A stretch of DNA of 64,000 bases from the NCBI RefSeq assembly GCF_000733295.1, contig NZ_JPMI01000154.1, positions 1 through 64,000 on the forward strand. Reading direction: 5' to 3'. This DNA is from Archangium violaceum Cb vi76 (GTDB lineage: Bacteria > Myxococcota > Myxococcia > Myxococcales > Myxococcaceae). Below the pieces are notes generated by a model, which was not told the origin of the DNA, ran no database searches, and worked only from the letters and a program-made list of their open reading frames with translations. This document shows, piece by piece, positions 51,806 through 64,000 of the stretch. Made by a program: the position numbers and the translations under genes. The first letter of the stretch is position 1. Each line of letters begins with the position of its first letter.

Positions 51806-52198
51806 ATGGCGATTGAGACAGAATCGGGAGCGACGCTCCCCTTCGACCGCTTCTGGGATTGGATCCTGGATCACACCAACTGCATCCTCAGCATCGGCAC
51901 GGAGGAGTCCTGGCTGTATGACGCCGAGGCGCTCCACTGGGTGCTCTTCTCGGAGGAGAACGGCTCGCCCGTGGTGCAGCTCATCCTGGGCAAGCGGCTG
52001 GTGGGAGAGATGGTGCTCGACACCACGGACCTGCACCAGGTGCAGGTGATGGTGGATCCGGACAACGTGGAGCGCGGCTACTTCCTCTTCAAGGTGGTGG
52101 GGGGCCTGAAGTCGGCCCCCCGGGTGCGCTACACCTTCCAGCTCGCCCACGGGCTGGAGAACCTGCCCACCCCGCACGTGGCGGGGTTGAAGCACTGA
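51806..52198 (+). CDS. Conserved hypothetical cytosolic protein
   Basis: A 130-residue protein I do not recognise: MAIETESGATLPFDRFWDW, then LHWVLFSEENGSPVVQLILGKRLVGEMVL and QVQVMVDPDNVERGYFLFKVV. It is mostly beta with several conserved-looking Trp and acidic residues and no signal peptide. The ATG at 51806 is close behind GGAGG. It is convergent with fumarase, with seven bases between the stops. Confidence 0.6.
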   Translation: MAIETESGATLPFDRFWDWILDHTNCILSIGTEESWLYDAEALHWVLFSEENGSPVVQLILGKRLVGEMVLDTTDLHQVQVMVDPDNVERGYFLFKVVGGLKSAPRVRYTFQLAHGLENLPTPHVAGLKH

Positions 52199-52205
52199 GG
52201 GCGGC

Positions 52206-53837
<1,632 letters not shown>

Positions 53838-54051
53838 CGTGGCCTTCTCCAACGGGTGGCTCCGCCGATTGTCGGCGCAGAGGGGCCTACCCGGGGAGTC
53901 TTCCGGGAACAAATCGAAAACCTTCCCTCATGCGAGCGACGAGCCATTGTGGGGGAGCCGCCCGCCGGCCCTGGGGCGGCTGAGCGGCACCCAGGCGGGC
54001 GGAGGGGGGTCGCTTGCTCGTCCTGGGCTTTCCCTGTCACGCTGAGGGGGG

Positions 54052-54513
54052 ATGGCGACCCCCAGCCACATCACCTTCGATGACTCCTTGTGGCCGCTGC
54101 TCGTCGTGCGGTTCACCGGTATGCCGACGAATCAGCAGTTCGAGGAGTACATGGCCAGGCGGGGGAGCTATCTGGCACGCAACCAGAAGCACACGCTCAT
54201 CTACGACACGGTGAGCTTCACCGTGCTCTCCTCCGAGCAGCGCCAGCGGCAGATAAACTGGCTCAAGGAGCACAAGGAGCCGCTGCGGACGCTCTCGTTG
54301 GGCAGTGCCCTCATCATCACCTCGCCCGTCGTGCGGCTGCTGCTGAGCGGCGTGCTGCACTTCTCCCAGGCGAGCGCGCCGTACCATGCCGCCCGCTCGA
54401 TGCCCGATGCCGCGAGCTGGTGCGCCGGACGCCTCGCGGGCGCAGGTCTGCTCGTGGAGGCCCAGCGTGTCCGGACACACTTCGGGTTGACTCCACGACA
54501 GGGCACGGGCTGA
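54052..54513 (+). CDS. Conserved hypothetical protein, possible SpoIIAA/STAS-like fold
   Basis: A 153-residue cytosolic protein. The segment LWPLLVVRFTGMPTNQQFEEYMARRGSYLARNQKHTLIYDTVSF (strand, helix, strand) and LGSALIITSPVVRLLLSGVLHFS (read as strand, helix) resemble STAS-like folds of a family of myxobacterial hypotheticals, with a late AAxxW (DAASWCAGRL). No catalytic residues are recognised. A strong hairpin follows its stop. Confidence 0.5.
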   Translation: MATPSHITFDDSLWPLLVVRFTGMPTNQQFEEYMARRGSYLARNQKHTLIYDTVSFTVLSSEQRQRQINWLKEHKEPLRTLSLGSALIITSPVVRLLLSGVLHFSQASAPYHAARSMPDAASWCAGRLAGAGLLVEAQRVRTHFGLTPRQGTG

Positions 54514-54536
54514 GCCGGTCCGGGCGCGAGGTCGGG

Positions 54537-54563
54537 CAACTGGTCCGACTGTTGGACCAGTTG
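54537..54563. terminator. Perfect 10-bp hairpin after the SpoIIAA-like gene
   Basis: CAACTGGTCC (54537-54546) and GGACCAGTTG (54554-54563) pair perfectly around a seven-base loop, 23 bases after the stop at 54513. There is no U tract. It is a likely transcript-end or RNA-stabilising structure. Confidence 0.5.
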
Positions 54564-54708
54564 GTTCCGCGCGCGCCCGGAAGGGGGCCTCTCCTTTTCG
54601 AGCACGTCGTGCTGGGCACCTGACGCCCGGCTCCCTGCCCGGTGGGCGAGGGGCATGTGGCAATCGGAAAGGGGTGCACGCGGGAGAGCCCTGGTAGCAT
54701 CCGCCGCC

Positions 54709-56406
54709 ATGATCCGACCCCTTACGAAGTTCCTCCCGGCCCTGGCTGTCTCGGTGGGACTGGCCGCGCCCGCCGCGCTCGCCTGCACCAGCCTGCTGGT
54801 CAACAAGGGCGCCACGGCCGACGGCTCCTCCTTCATCACCTACGCCGCGGACTCGCACGAGCTGTACGGCGAGCTGTATTACACCCCGGCGCGCCGCAAC
54901 GCGCCCGGCGCCATGCGCGACATCGTCGAGTGGGACACGGGCAAGTTCCTCGGCCGCATCAAGGAAGCCCCCGTCACCTACACGGTGGTGGGCAACATGA
55001 ACGAGCACCAGCTCTCCATCAGTGAGTCCACCTTCACGGGCCGCAAGGAGCTGGAGGGCCCGGCCGGTATCGTCGACTACGGCTCGCTCATCTACACCGC
55101 CCTGGAGCGCTCGAAGACGGCCCGCGAGGCCATCAAGGTCATGACGGACCTGGTCGCCGAGTACGGCTACGCCTCCACCGGCGAGTCCTTCTCCATCGCG
55201 GATCCGAAGGAGGTGTGGATTCTGGAGATGATCGGCAAGGGCACGGGCCAGAAGGGCGCGGTGTGGGTGGCCCGCCGGCTGCCCGAGGGCTACCTGTCGG
55301 CGCACGCCAACCAGGCCCGCATCCGCCAGTTCCCACTGAATGACGCGGAGAACGCGGTGTACTCGCCGGACGTCGTCTCCTTCGCGCGCGCGAAGGGCTG
55401 GTACACGGGGGCGGACAAGGACTTCAGCTTCGCGGACACCTACCACCCGCTGGACTTCGAGAGCGTGCGCTTCGCCGAGGCGCGCGTGTGGAGCATCTTC
55501 CGCCGCGCGGCGCCGTCGGCTGGACTGGGCGCGGACTACGTGGATGGCTCGGCCCCCACCAAGCGCCTGCCGCTGTGGGTGAAGCCGGACAAGAAGCTCA
55601 CCGTGCAGGACGTCATGGGGCTGATGCGGGACCACTTCGATGGCACGCCGCTGGACATGACGAAGGACGTGGGCGCCGGGCCGTACGCCGCGCCCTACCG
55701 CTGGCGCCCGATGACGTGGGAGGTGGACGGGAAGAAATACCTCCACGAGCGCGCCATCTCCACGCAGCAGACGGGCTTCTCCTTCGTGGCGCAGATGCGC
55801 TCGTGGATGCCGGGTCCCATCGGCGGCGTGCTCTGGTTCGGCGTGGATGACACCTCCACCACCGTGTACACGCCCATGTACGCGGGCATCCGCACCACGC
55901 CGAGGAACTTCGCCACGGGCGTGGCCAACCGCGGGCAGTTCTCCTGGGACTCGTCCTTCTGGGTGTTCAACTGGGTGTCCAACCAGGCCTACGCACGCTG
56001 GAGCGACATGAGCGTCGACGTCCACAAGGTGCAGGGCGAGCTGGAGGGCCAGTTCCTCGCCGACCAGGCCGACATCGAGAAGGCCGCGCTGGAGCTGTAC
56101 AAGAGCTCGCCCGAGCAGGCGCGCACCTACCTCACCGAGTACTCGACGCGGCAGGGCGACAAGGTCCACACGCGCTGGCGCAAGCTGGGCGAGCAGCTGC
56201 TCGTGAAGTACATCGACGGCAACGTGCGCGACGAGCAGGGCCGGGTGAACCACCCGAAGTACCCGGAGTCCTGGTACCGGCACATCGTGCGCGACACGGG
56301 CGCGCGGCTGGCGCTTCCCGAGGCGCCGAAGCCCGCCGAGGCGAAGCCGCAGGCGCAGCCGGGCCAGAAGGCCGAGCCGAAGCCCACGGTCGCTCCGGCG
56401 CCGTGA
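54709..56406 (+). CDS. Secreted C69-family dipeptidase (PepD-like)
   Basis: A 565-residue Ntn-hydrolase. A signal peptide ends near AAPAALA, leaving the nucleophile C26 (ACTSLLVNKGATADGSSF) at the new N-terminus, as in C69 peptidases. GNMNEHQLSISESTFTGR, SIADPKEVWILEMIGKG and YLSAHANQARI are conserved family segments. The C-terminus is an Ala/Pro/Lys-rich tail. It is probably periplasmic or secreted and cuts dipeptides. The ATG at 54709 is chosen because it begins the signal peptide. Confidence 0.88.
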   Translation: MIRPLTKFLPALAVSVGLAAPAALACTSLLVNKGATADGSSFITYAADSHELYGELYYTPARRNAPGAMRDIVEWDTGKFLGRIKEAPVTYTVVGNMNEHQLSISESTFTGRKELEGPAGIVDYGSLIYTALERSKTAREAIKVMTDLVAEYGYASTGESFSIADPKEVWILEMIGKGTGQKGAVWVARRLPEGYLSAHANQARIRQFPLNDAENAVYSPDVVSFARAKGWYTGADKDFSFADTYHPLDFESVRFAEARVWSIFRRAAPSAGLGADYVDGSAPTKRLPLWVKPDKKLTVQDVMGLMRDHFDGTPLDMTKDVGAGPYAAPYRWRPMTWEVDGKKYLHERAISTQQTGFSFVAQMRSWMPGPIGGVLWFGVDDTSTTVYTPMYAGIRTTPRNFATGVANRGQFSWDSSFWVFNWVSNQAYARWSDMSVDVHKVQGELEGQFLADQADIEKAALELYKSSPEQARTYLTEYSTRQGDKVHTRWRKLGEQLLVKYIDGNVRDEQGRVNHPKYPESWYRHIVRDTGARLALPEAPKPAEAKPQAQPGQKAEPKPTVAPAP

Positions 56407-56550
56407 GGGGGTGAGGAACCCGGGCACGCGAGGCTCCCGCGCCCGGGGAGCGGGAGGCCAGGGAGGCGTTATCTCCTTGGCCCGGTGCCTGGACCCGTCG
56501 AGACTCGTCGAGGGATGCGCATGTTTCTCTCGACACCTTCGGGGTCCGCC

Positions 56551-57291
56551 ATGTCTCGAATCGACAGCGGAGCGGCCACGCACATAGGCCGCCGGCCGAA
56601 CAACGAGGACTCCTACTGCCAGAAGCCGGAGCTGGGCTTCTTCGCGGTCGCGGATGGTCTGGGCGGCCACGAGGGGGGCGAGGTGGCCAGTCAGCTCGTG
56701 TTGAGCACGGTGGCCGACTTCCTATCCACCCAGGAGGGCCAGCCGCAGCCCGCCACGCCGGGAGGGACGGCGGAGGGCCTCATCGTCCGGGCCGTGCGCC
56801 TGGCGCACCATGAGGTGCACGTGCGTCAGAGCGGGCGGTTGTCGATGATGGCCTCGACGATCACCGCGGTGCTGCTGAGGGACGGAGAGGTCGTGGTGTG
56901 CAACCTCGGGGACAGCCGCACGTTCCTGGTGCGCGAGGGGGAGCTGCGGCGGCTCACGAAGGACCACACGGTGCTCGCGGAGATGGAGGAGGCGGGGCTG
57001 GATACGAGCAACCCCTTCGCCATGCTGCACCGCAACTCCCTGACGGGGGCCGTGGGGATGGAGGCGAGCGTGGACCCCGAGTGCTGTCGCGTGGCGGTGC
57101 AGCCGGGGGATGTGCTGGTGCTCGCCAGCGATGGCCTGTACGAGCCCGTGCCGCCGGAGCTGATGGTGTCCCTGCTGGCGGAAGGGGGCTCGGCCCAGGA
57201 GATGGCCGAGCGGCTCGTTTCCCAGGCCTACGACCGGGGAGGCACCGACAACATCACCGGTGTGGTGATACGGGTGCTGGAGAACGGCTGA
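56551..57291 (+). CDS. PP2C-family Ser/Thr protein phosphatase
   Basis: A 246-residue metal-dependent phosphatase with all PP2C motifs: RRPNNEDSY, FAVADGLGGHEGGE, ITAVLLRDGEVVVCNLGDSRTFL, VLASDGLYEPV and GGTDNITGVVIRV. It is a stand-alone cytosolic PrpC/PstP-like enzyme that reverses Ser/Thr phosphorylation. ATG 56551 begins where the family begins; in-frame ATGs at 56515 and 56521 are possible. It is convergent with the molybdoenzyme gene. Confidence 0.92.
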   Translation: MSRIDSGAATHIGRRPNNEDSYCQKPELGFFAVADGLGGHEGGEVASQLVLSTVADFLSTQEGQPQPATPGGTAEGLIVRAVRLAHHEVHVRQSGRLSMMASTITAVLLRDGEVVVCNLGDSRTFLVREGELRRLTKDHTVLAEMEEAGLDTSNPFAMLHRNSLTGAVGMEASVDPECCRVAVQPGDVLVLASDGLYEPVPPELMVSLLAEGGSAQEMAERLVSQAYDRGGTDNITGVVIRVLENG

Positions 57292-57308
57292 GCCCCGGGC
57301 GAAGCGCG

Positions 57309-59687
<2,379 letters not shown>

Positions 59688-59800
59688 GGTGTCCTCCTGC
59701 TGGCCCGGGCGCGGAGGGGGCCGCGGCCGACGGGGCGCTGGAGTCTACCTCCCCGGCTCGCTGGTGGGGGCGCCGGACGGTCATGCATGCTCGCCAGGAC

Positions 59801-61093
59801 ATGAAGAGAGCATTCTCGTTGTGGTGTCTGGCGGTGGTGCTGGGCATCGTCCTGCCCGCGTGCGCGACGGTCCCGGAGGCGGTGCCTGCCCGCGTGAGTC
59901 CTTCGCGGGAGCCGAAGGCGGTGGAGGTGAGGGAGTTGCCCGGAGACAGACTGCGGCTCGTCTTCGCGCCGGTGGCAGTGGACCTGGCGCTGGAGCGAGT
60001 GCGAGTGGAGGACGCACGGGCGGTGCTGGCGGACTTCCATGCGGCCTTCCCGCGAGAAGAGGGACGCCGGTTCCGGCTCGTGCGGACCTCGACGGAGCCG
60101 GAGCCCCTGGCGTGGGAGCGGCGGCTGAGAGAGGAGCTCGTGTCCCGCTTCGGCCCGCCCGAATGGTCGCTGCCCGGGTTACTGGAGACGAGCCCCGTCC
60201 TCATGGCCCTGAAGCGGTCTCCCCGCTACATGGGGGCGGGAGTGAGGGAGGCGGCCCATGAGCTGTTCTCCTCTCCCGTCTTCCTCTCCAGTGTCACGCT
60301 CTCGGTTCTCCTCTACTTCTCCGCCTGGCTGGTGCCCGAGCCGATTTTCACCAAGGCGTTCGTGGCGACGTGGACGCTGAGGCTGGCACTGCTGGTGGGG
60401 GTGCTGGAGCTCAACCGTTTCGCGAGGGCGTGCGCGAGGCTGTACGAGGAGGCACAGGCGGCGAGGACGGAGGAGGAGTTGGAGGCGGTGGCGGAGCGCT
60501 TCGGCAAGGCGGTGGGAGGAACGGGACTGAGGGTGATGATGCTGGCGGCCAGCATGGGAGTGGCGAAGGGACTGCCGGAGGTGCCCCAGGGAGGACTCGG
60601 GGCGTTGCTGCGAGCGCCCCGGTACTCCTTGCCGGAGGGAATGACGATGAACGGGGCGGCGGCGGTGCAGATGGCGGCCGATGGCACCATCGTCGTGACG
60701 GGCGCGGCGGCGGGCACGGCAGCTTCCGCGGTGGGCAGTGCCTGCACGGATGGCTCCGAGAGCCAGGAGGGCTACCACTGGCATCACCTGGCCACGAACA
60801 AGAATGAAATCTCGGCGCGCTCCGGTGGTCCCTGGACGCCCTTGTTCAAGAGGTTCTTCGAGAAGGCGGGAATGAGCCTGGACGCAGCGGAGAACCTCGT
60901 CTATCTGAAGGGCCACAAAGGTCCCCACTCCGAGGCCTATCACTCAGAGGTCTACAGTAGGCTTGAAAGGGCACTCAAAGGCTGTCGGACCACTGTGCAA
61001 TGCAAGAGCAGTCTGATGGATGCGCTCAAGGATCTGGCGAATGACGTATGCACTCCCGGGTCCCGGCTCTACCGGTTGGTAACGAATACCTAA
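59801..61093 (+). CDS. SitA-like lipoprotein toxin with HH (AHH-type) nuclease domain, copy 1
   Basis: A 430-residue lipoprotein (LPAC, C21). Residues about 40-140 are a conserved delivery region (VEVRELPGDRLRL, LVRTSTEPEPL). Hydrophobic segments at about 163-207 (SVTLSVLLYFSAWLVPEP, ATWTLRLALLVGVLEL) and a Gly/Ala-rich segment follow. The C-terminus is an AHH-type endonuclease tip: YHWHHLATNKNEIS (H326, H328, H329), GPWTPLF, AENLVYLKGHKGPHSEAYH. This resembles SitA5-family polymorphic toxins, which in M. xanthus are passed between siblings by TraA-dependent outer-membrane exchange. The cognate Imm11 gene follows 24 bases later. ATG 59783 is an alternative start. Confidence 0.78.
   Translation: MKRAFSLWCLAVVLGIVLPACATVPEAVPARVSPSREPKAVEVRELPGDRLRLVFAPVAVDLALERVRVEDARAVLADFHAAFPREEGRRFRLVRTSTEPEPLAWERRLREELVSRFGPPEWSLPGLLETSPVLMALKRSPRYMGAGVREAAHELFSSPVFLSSVTLSVLLYFSAWLVPEPIFTKAFVATWTLRLALLVGVLELNRFARACARLYEEAQAARTEEELEAVAERFGKAVGGTGLRVMMLAASMGVAKGLPEVPQGGLGALLRAPRYSLPEGMTMNGAAAVQMAADGTIVVTGAAAGTAASAVGSACTDGSESQEGYHWHHLATNKNEISARSGGPWTPLFKRFFEKAGMSLDAAENLVYLKGHKGPHSEAYHSEVYSRLERALKGCRTTVQCKSSLMDALKDLANDVCTPGSRLYRLVTNT
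59909..60815 (+). repeat. Tandem duplicated cassette, left conserved block
   Basis: It aligns without gaps to 61814-62720 at a constant offset of 1905 bases. I see long runs without mismatch, especially 60215-60760. Divergence rises sharply after about 60815, where the nuclease tip begins. Confidence 0.85.
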
Positions 61094-61117
61094 GCTGTAA
61101 TCGAGGGGTGAGGCGGC

Positions 61118-61681
61118 ATGGCTCGGTTTTTCGATTTGATGGATGACAGACGGCCCCAGCCGCGTTGGCATCTGGGATGTCCTGTGGATGAGCAAGGACA
61201 AGAGATCGATCCCTGGCAGTTCAAGGATGGGAAATGGCTCGAGTTGGGTTGCGTTCCTCGGTTCCCGCTCGACATCCCGGGATTCCCGCTGGACTACTGC
61301 TGGGCGGCCTTCTCCATCCCCGTGCTCCATGGACGAGTCGTCCGTCTATTCGAGCGACTGCGAGTCAAGGACGTGCAGTTCATTCCCGCCCATGTCGAAG
61401 GGCATGACGCGCCCTACTTCATTCTCAACGCACTGCGCATCATCCGGTGTATCGATGATGCCCGTAGTGAAGAGGTCCGGTACTGGGAGCCCGAGAATGG
61501 GCAACCAGAGAAGGTGGGGGAGTACCGGGTTGTCGCCGGAATGCGCATCGATCCCACGAAGGTGGGCGATGCCCACATCTTCCGCCCTTGGGGTTGGACA
61601 GTGGCCCTCATCGTCTCCGAGGAGCTCAAGCAGGCCATGGAGGCCGAGGGAATCACAGGCACTCGGTTCGTTGTGGTGTAG
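61118..61681 (+). CDS. Imm11-family immunity protein for the first toxin (SitI-like)
   Basis: A 187-residue cytosolic protein of the Imm11 (DUF1629) type: FFDLMDDRRPQPRWHLG, DPWQFKDGKWLELG, FSIPVLHGRVVRLFE, VQFIPAHVEGHDAPYFILNAL and CIDDARSEEVRYW. Imm11 proteins neutralise toxins encoded directly upstream. Placement 24 bases after the nuclease lipoprotein gene fits. GGTGAGG precedes the ATG. It is partly diverged from the second immunity protein, as expected for cognate pairs, and base composition is less G+C-rich than the surroundings. Confidence 0.8.
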   Translation: MARFFDLMDDRRPQPRWHLGCPVDEQGQEIDPWQFKDGKWLELGCVPRFPLDIPGFPLDYCWAAFSIPVLHGRVVRLFERLRVKDVQFIPAHVEGHDAPYFILNALRIIRCIDDARSEEVRYWEPENGQPEKVGEYRVVAGMRIDPTKVGDAHIFRPWGWTVALIVSEELKQAMEAEGITGTRFVVV

Positions 61682-61714
61682 CACTGACGTCATGCCGCCG
61701 ATGAGGAAATGAAC

Positions 61715-62998
61715 ATGACTCTTTTATTGCGCTTGGCGGTGGCGCTGAGCCTCGTCCTGTCCGCGTGCGCGACGGTGCGGGAGGCAGTGCCTGTTGGAGC
61801 GCGTCCCCGGGTGGAGCCGAAGGCGGTGGAGGTGAGGGAGTTGCCCGGAGACAGGATGCGGCTCGTCTTCGAGCCGCTGGCAGCGGACCTGGAACTGGAG
61901 CGGGTGCGGGTGGAGGACGCACGGGCGGTGCTGGCGGACTTGCATGCGGCCTTCCCGCGAGAAGAGGGACGCCGGTTCCGGCTCGTGCGGACCTCGACGG
62001 AGCCGGAGCCCCTGGAGTGGGAGCGGCGGCTGAGAGAGGAGCTCGTGTCCCGCTTCGGCCCGCCCGAATGGTCGCTGCCCGGGTCACTGGAGACGAGCCC
62101 CGTCCTCATGGCCCTGAAGCGGTCTGCGCGCTACATGGGGGCGGGAGTGAGGGAGGCGGCCCATGAGCTGTTCTCCTCTCCCGTCTTCCTCTCCAGTGTC
62201 ACGCTCTCGGTTCTCCTCTACTTCTCCGCCTGGCTGGTGCCCGAGCCGATTTTCACCAAGGCGTTCGTGGCGACGTGGACGCTGAGGCTGGCACTGCTGG
62301 TGGGGGTGCTGGAGCTCAACCGTTTCGCGAGGGCGTGCGCGAGGCTGTACGAGGAGGCGCAAGCGGCGAGGACGGAGGAGGAGTTGGAGGCGGTGGCTGA
62401 GCGCTTCGGCAAGGCGGTGGGAGGAACGGGACTGAGGGTGATGATGCTGGCGGCCAGCATGGGAGTGGCGAAGGGACTGCCGGAGGTGCCCCAGGGAGGA
62501 CTCGGGGCGTTGCTGCGAGCGCCCCGGTACTCCTTGCCGGAGGGAATGACGATGAACGGGGCGGCGGCGGTGCAGATGGCGGCCGATGGCACCATCGTCG
62601 TGACGGGCGCGGCGGCGGGCACGGCGGCTTCCGCGGTGGGCAGTGCCTGCACGGATGGCTCCGAGAGCCAGGAGGGATACCACTGGCATCACCTGGCCAC
62701 GAACAAGAATGAAATCTCGGGGCGGTCTGGTGGCCCTTGGACGCCGTTGTTCGAGAGGCTCTTCACGAAAGCGGGGATGGACCTGGATGCGAAGGAGAAC
62801 CTCGTCTACCTCAAAGGACATAAAGGTCCCCACCCCGCAGAATACCATTCGGACGTTTATCGGAGGCTTGCAGAGGCGCTCGGGGCTTGCCGGACCGTTG
62901 CGCAATGTAGGAGCAGGCTGTTGGGAGAGCTCAAGAGGCTTGCGGACGAGGTTTGTACTCCTGGATCGGAGCTCCACCAGTGGGTGACGAAGCCTTAG
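61715..62998 (+). CDS. SitA-like lipoprotein toxin with HH (AHH-type) nuclease domain, copy 2
   Basis: A 427-residue paralogue of the toxin at 59801, nearly identical from the delivery region through the hydrophobic part. The signal peptide differs (LLLRLAVALSLVLSAC, C18). The nuclease tip YHWHHLATNKNEISGRS, GPWTPLFERLFTKAGMDLDA, KENLVYLKGHKGPHPAEYHS has the same HH residues but differs along the last 80 residues. GAGGA lies seven bases before the ATG at 61715, preferred to ATG 61709. It is followed by its own Imm11 gene, so it is a full second cassette. Confidence 0.78.
   Translation: MTLLLRLAVALSLVLSACATVREAVPVGARPRVEPKAVEVRELPGDRMRLVFEPLAADLELERVRVEDARAVLADLHAAFPREEGRRFRLVRTSTEPEPLEWERRLREELVSRFGPPEWSLPGSLETSPVLMALKRSARYMGAGVREAAHELFSSPVFLSSVTLSVLLYFSAWLVPEPIFTKAFVATWTLRLALLVGVLELNRFARACARLYEEAQAARTEEELEAVAERFGKAVGGTGLRVMMLAASMGVAKGLPEVPQGGLGALLRAPRYSLPEGMTMNGAAAVQMAADGTIVVTGAAAGTAASAVGSACTDGSESQEGYHWHHLATNKNEISGRSGGPWTPLFERLFTKAGMDLDAKENLVYLKGHKGPHPAEYHSDVYRRLAEALGACRTVAQCRSRLLGELKRLADEVCTPGSELHQWVTKP
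61814..62720 (+). repeat. Tandem duplicated cassette, right conserved block
   Basis: The second copy of the block at 59909-60815, offset 1905 bases, with no visible insertions or deletions. Together with the immunity genes it makes two units of about 1.9 kb in direct orientation. Confidence 0.85.
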
Positions 62999-63018
62999 GA
63001 GGACATGGGGAGAAGCGC

Positions 63019-63582
63019 ATGACGCGATATTTCGACTTGATGGATGACCGGCAGTCGCTCTCTCGCTGGCACCTGGGCACTCCTGTTGACGAGCAAGGGC
63101 AGGAAGTCGATCCCTGGCAGTTCAAGGATGGGCGTTGGCTTGAGTTGGGATGCGTACCGCGTTTCCCGCTCGATGTTCGGGGAGACCCGCTGGATTGCTG
63201 CTGGGCCGCTTTCTCCATTCCTGTAGTTCATGGGCGAGTCGTCCAACTCTTCGAGAGGCTGGGGATTCGGGATGTACAGTTCATCCCCGCGCAGGTTGAG
63301 GGGCATGAAGGGCCCTACTTCATCCTCAACGCACTGCGCATCATCCGGTGTATCGACGATGCCAGGAGCAGACGGGTGGAGTACTGGACGCCTGCGGATG
63401 ACCGTCCCGACAAACTGGGGCAGTACCGGGTCGTGTCCGGCATGCGCATTGACCCTTCCAAGGTGGGCGATGCCCGAGTCTTCCGTCCTTGGGGCTGGCG
63501 GGTGGCCCTCATCATCTCCGAGGACCTCAAGCAGGCCATGGAGGCCGAGGGCATCACCGGCACGCGATTCGTCGAGGTGTGA
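63019..63582 (+). CDS. Imm11-family immunity protein for the second toxin (SitI-like)
   Basis: A 187-residue paralogue of the protein at 61118 and of the same length: YFDLMDDRQSLSRWHLGTPV, WQFKDGRWLELG, FSIPVVHGRVVQLFE, VQFIPAQVEGHEGPYFILNAL and CIDDARSRRVEYW. The ATG at 63019 is the start, not the in-frame upstream codons, which lie inside the toxin gene. It begins 20 bases after the toxin stop. Differences from copy 1 cluster near the middle and may set toxin specificity. Confidence 0.8.
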   Translation: MTRYFDLMDDRQSLSRWHLGTPVDEQGQEVDPWQFKDGRWLELGCVPRFPLDVRGDPLDCCWAAFSIPVVHGRVVQLFERLGIRDVQFIPAQVEGHEGPYFILNALRIIRCIDDARSRRVEYWTPADDRPDKLGQYRVVSGMRIDPSKVGDARVFRPWGWRVALIISEDLKQAMEAEGITGTRFVEV

Positions 63583-63749
63583 CGCCGCGGTCTCCGCCGC
63601 TGGGGTATTTCTCGAGTTCTACTTTTTCGAGGGCCCACGTGCCCGAGGGCGGACGCAAACTGGTGCCGGGCGGCAGGGTGACCTAATCTCCGAGGTCGGC
63701 TGGCGCGGCCCATTCCACGAGGACGGCCCCGCACGGCCTCGGAGGGTGG

Positions 63750-64000
63750 ATGGAGCTGGTACCGCTGCATGGATGGAACCTCACACCGAAACAGGCGGTG
63801 GCGCTGCAGCGTGAGCTGCGCGAGCGTCTGATATTGCGTCCGCCCCCGGGGCTGAAGGCGGAGCGGGTGGCGGGCGCGGACATCTCCATGAGCCGTGGTG
63901 ACGACACCGCGTACGGAGGCCTCGCGGTGTTGGACGCGGGGACGCTGGAGCCAGTGGCCCAGGTGAGTGTCGCGGTGAAGCTGCGCTTCCCCTATGTCCC
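63750..64000 (+). CDS. nfi: Endonuclease V, N-terminal part (3' end outside window)
   Basis: The frame is open to the window edge (about 83 residues). After a short helix (LTPKQAVALQRELRERLIL), ERVAGADISMSRGDDTAYGGLAVLD holds the first catalytic Asp region (AGADIS), and VAVKLRFPYVP matches the PY(I/V)P segment of endonuclease V. This enzyme cuts one base 3' of deoxyinosine in DNA or of inosine in RNA. GGAGGG stands before the ATG at 63750. The 167-base gap before it shows nothing I can name. Confidence 0.85.
   Translation, partial: MELVPLHGWNLTPKQAVALQRELRERLILRPPPGLKAERVAGADISMSRGDDTAYGGLAVLDAGTLEPVAQVSVAVKLRFPYV

Overview
The window is high-G+C bacterial DNA with dense, often overlapping genes. 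It has many predicted lipoproteins and typical delta-proteobacterial/myxobacterial families: a Myxococcus-type Cys-rich repeat, a Gly/Pro-rich surface lipoprotein, an MXAN_5187-like protein, tandem lspA genes, a eukaryote-like Ser/Thr kinase, and SitA-like lipoprotein toxins. I infer a myxobacterium of the Cystobacterineae (Archangium, Cystobacter, Melittangium or similar). I see no rRNA, tRNA, CRISPR array, insertion sequence or prophage.

Layout. 1-11.5 kb: the end of a Kup potassium transporter, a methyltransferase, a Septu anti-phage pair (ptuA-ptuB) of visibly lower G+C, a HYR/Cys-repeat lipoprotein, a metallophosphoesterase, a golvesin-tailed amidase lipoprotein, a TolB-like propeller lipoprotein, and a two-gene PD-(D/E)XK nuclease plus Toprim-like operon that may be an undescribed defence module. 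11.5-15.8 kb: lipoproteins, a DsbA-like protein and a RimK-type ligase on the minus strand. 15.8-21.5 kb: an FHA/sigma-54 activator followed by a coupled four-gene Tad-like operon. 21.6-32.1 kb: ileS, an SDR, a signal-peptidase-I homologue lacking the catalytic lysine, a Mut7-C protein, two tandem lspA genes and lgt (the lipoprotein maturation block), an MXAN_5187-like protein and kdsC. 32.2-41.0 kb: small lipoproteins, a TPR lipoprotein with an apparent frameshift, a MarR regulator and an ABM monooxygenase that share an operator, HEAT-repeat proteins, hemL and a Ser/Thr kinase.

41.2-47.6 kb is a stressosome operon (rsbR, rsbS, rsbT, an HATPase-SpoIIE phosphatase, two hybrid histidine kinases) in which an RsbT-like ATPase fold occurs in three successive genes, the last apparently dead. 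47.7-59.7 kb: a second amidase with duplicated PG-binding domains, an aldo/keto reductase, a kelch lipoprotein, class I fumarase, a C69 peptidase, a PP2C phosphatase and a YdeP-type molybdoenzyme. 59.8-63.6 kb: two tandem copies of a lipoprotein toxin-immunity cassette (SitA-like HH nuclease plus Imm11) with near-identical delivery regions and diverged tips. The window ends inside an endonuclease V gene.

A palindromic REP-like repeat occurs at least seven times, nearly always just after stop codons, and once as a facing inverted pair. With the starts chosen here no gene-free stretch exceeds about 300 bases; the longest gaps (10042-10316, 3836-4088, 38127-38347) are described in the relevant entries.
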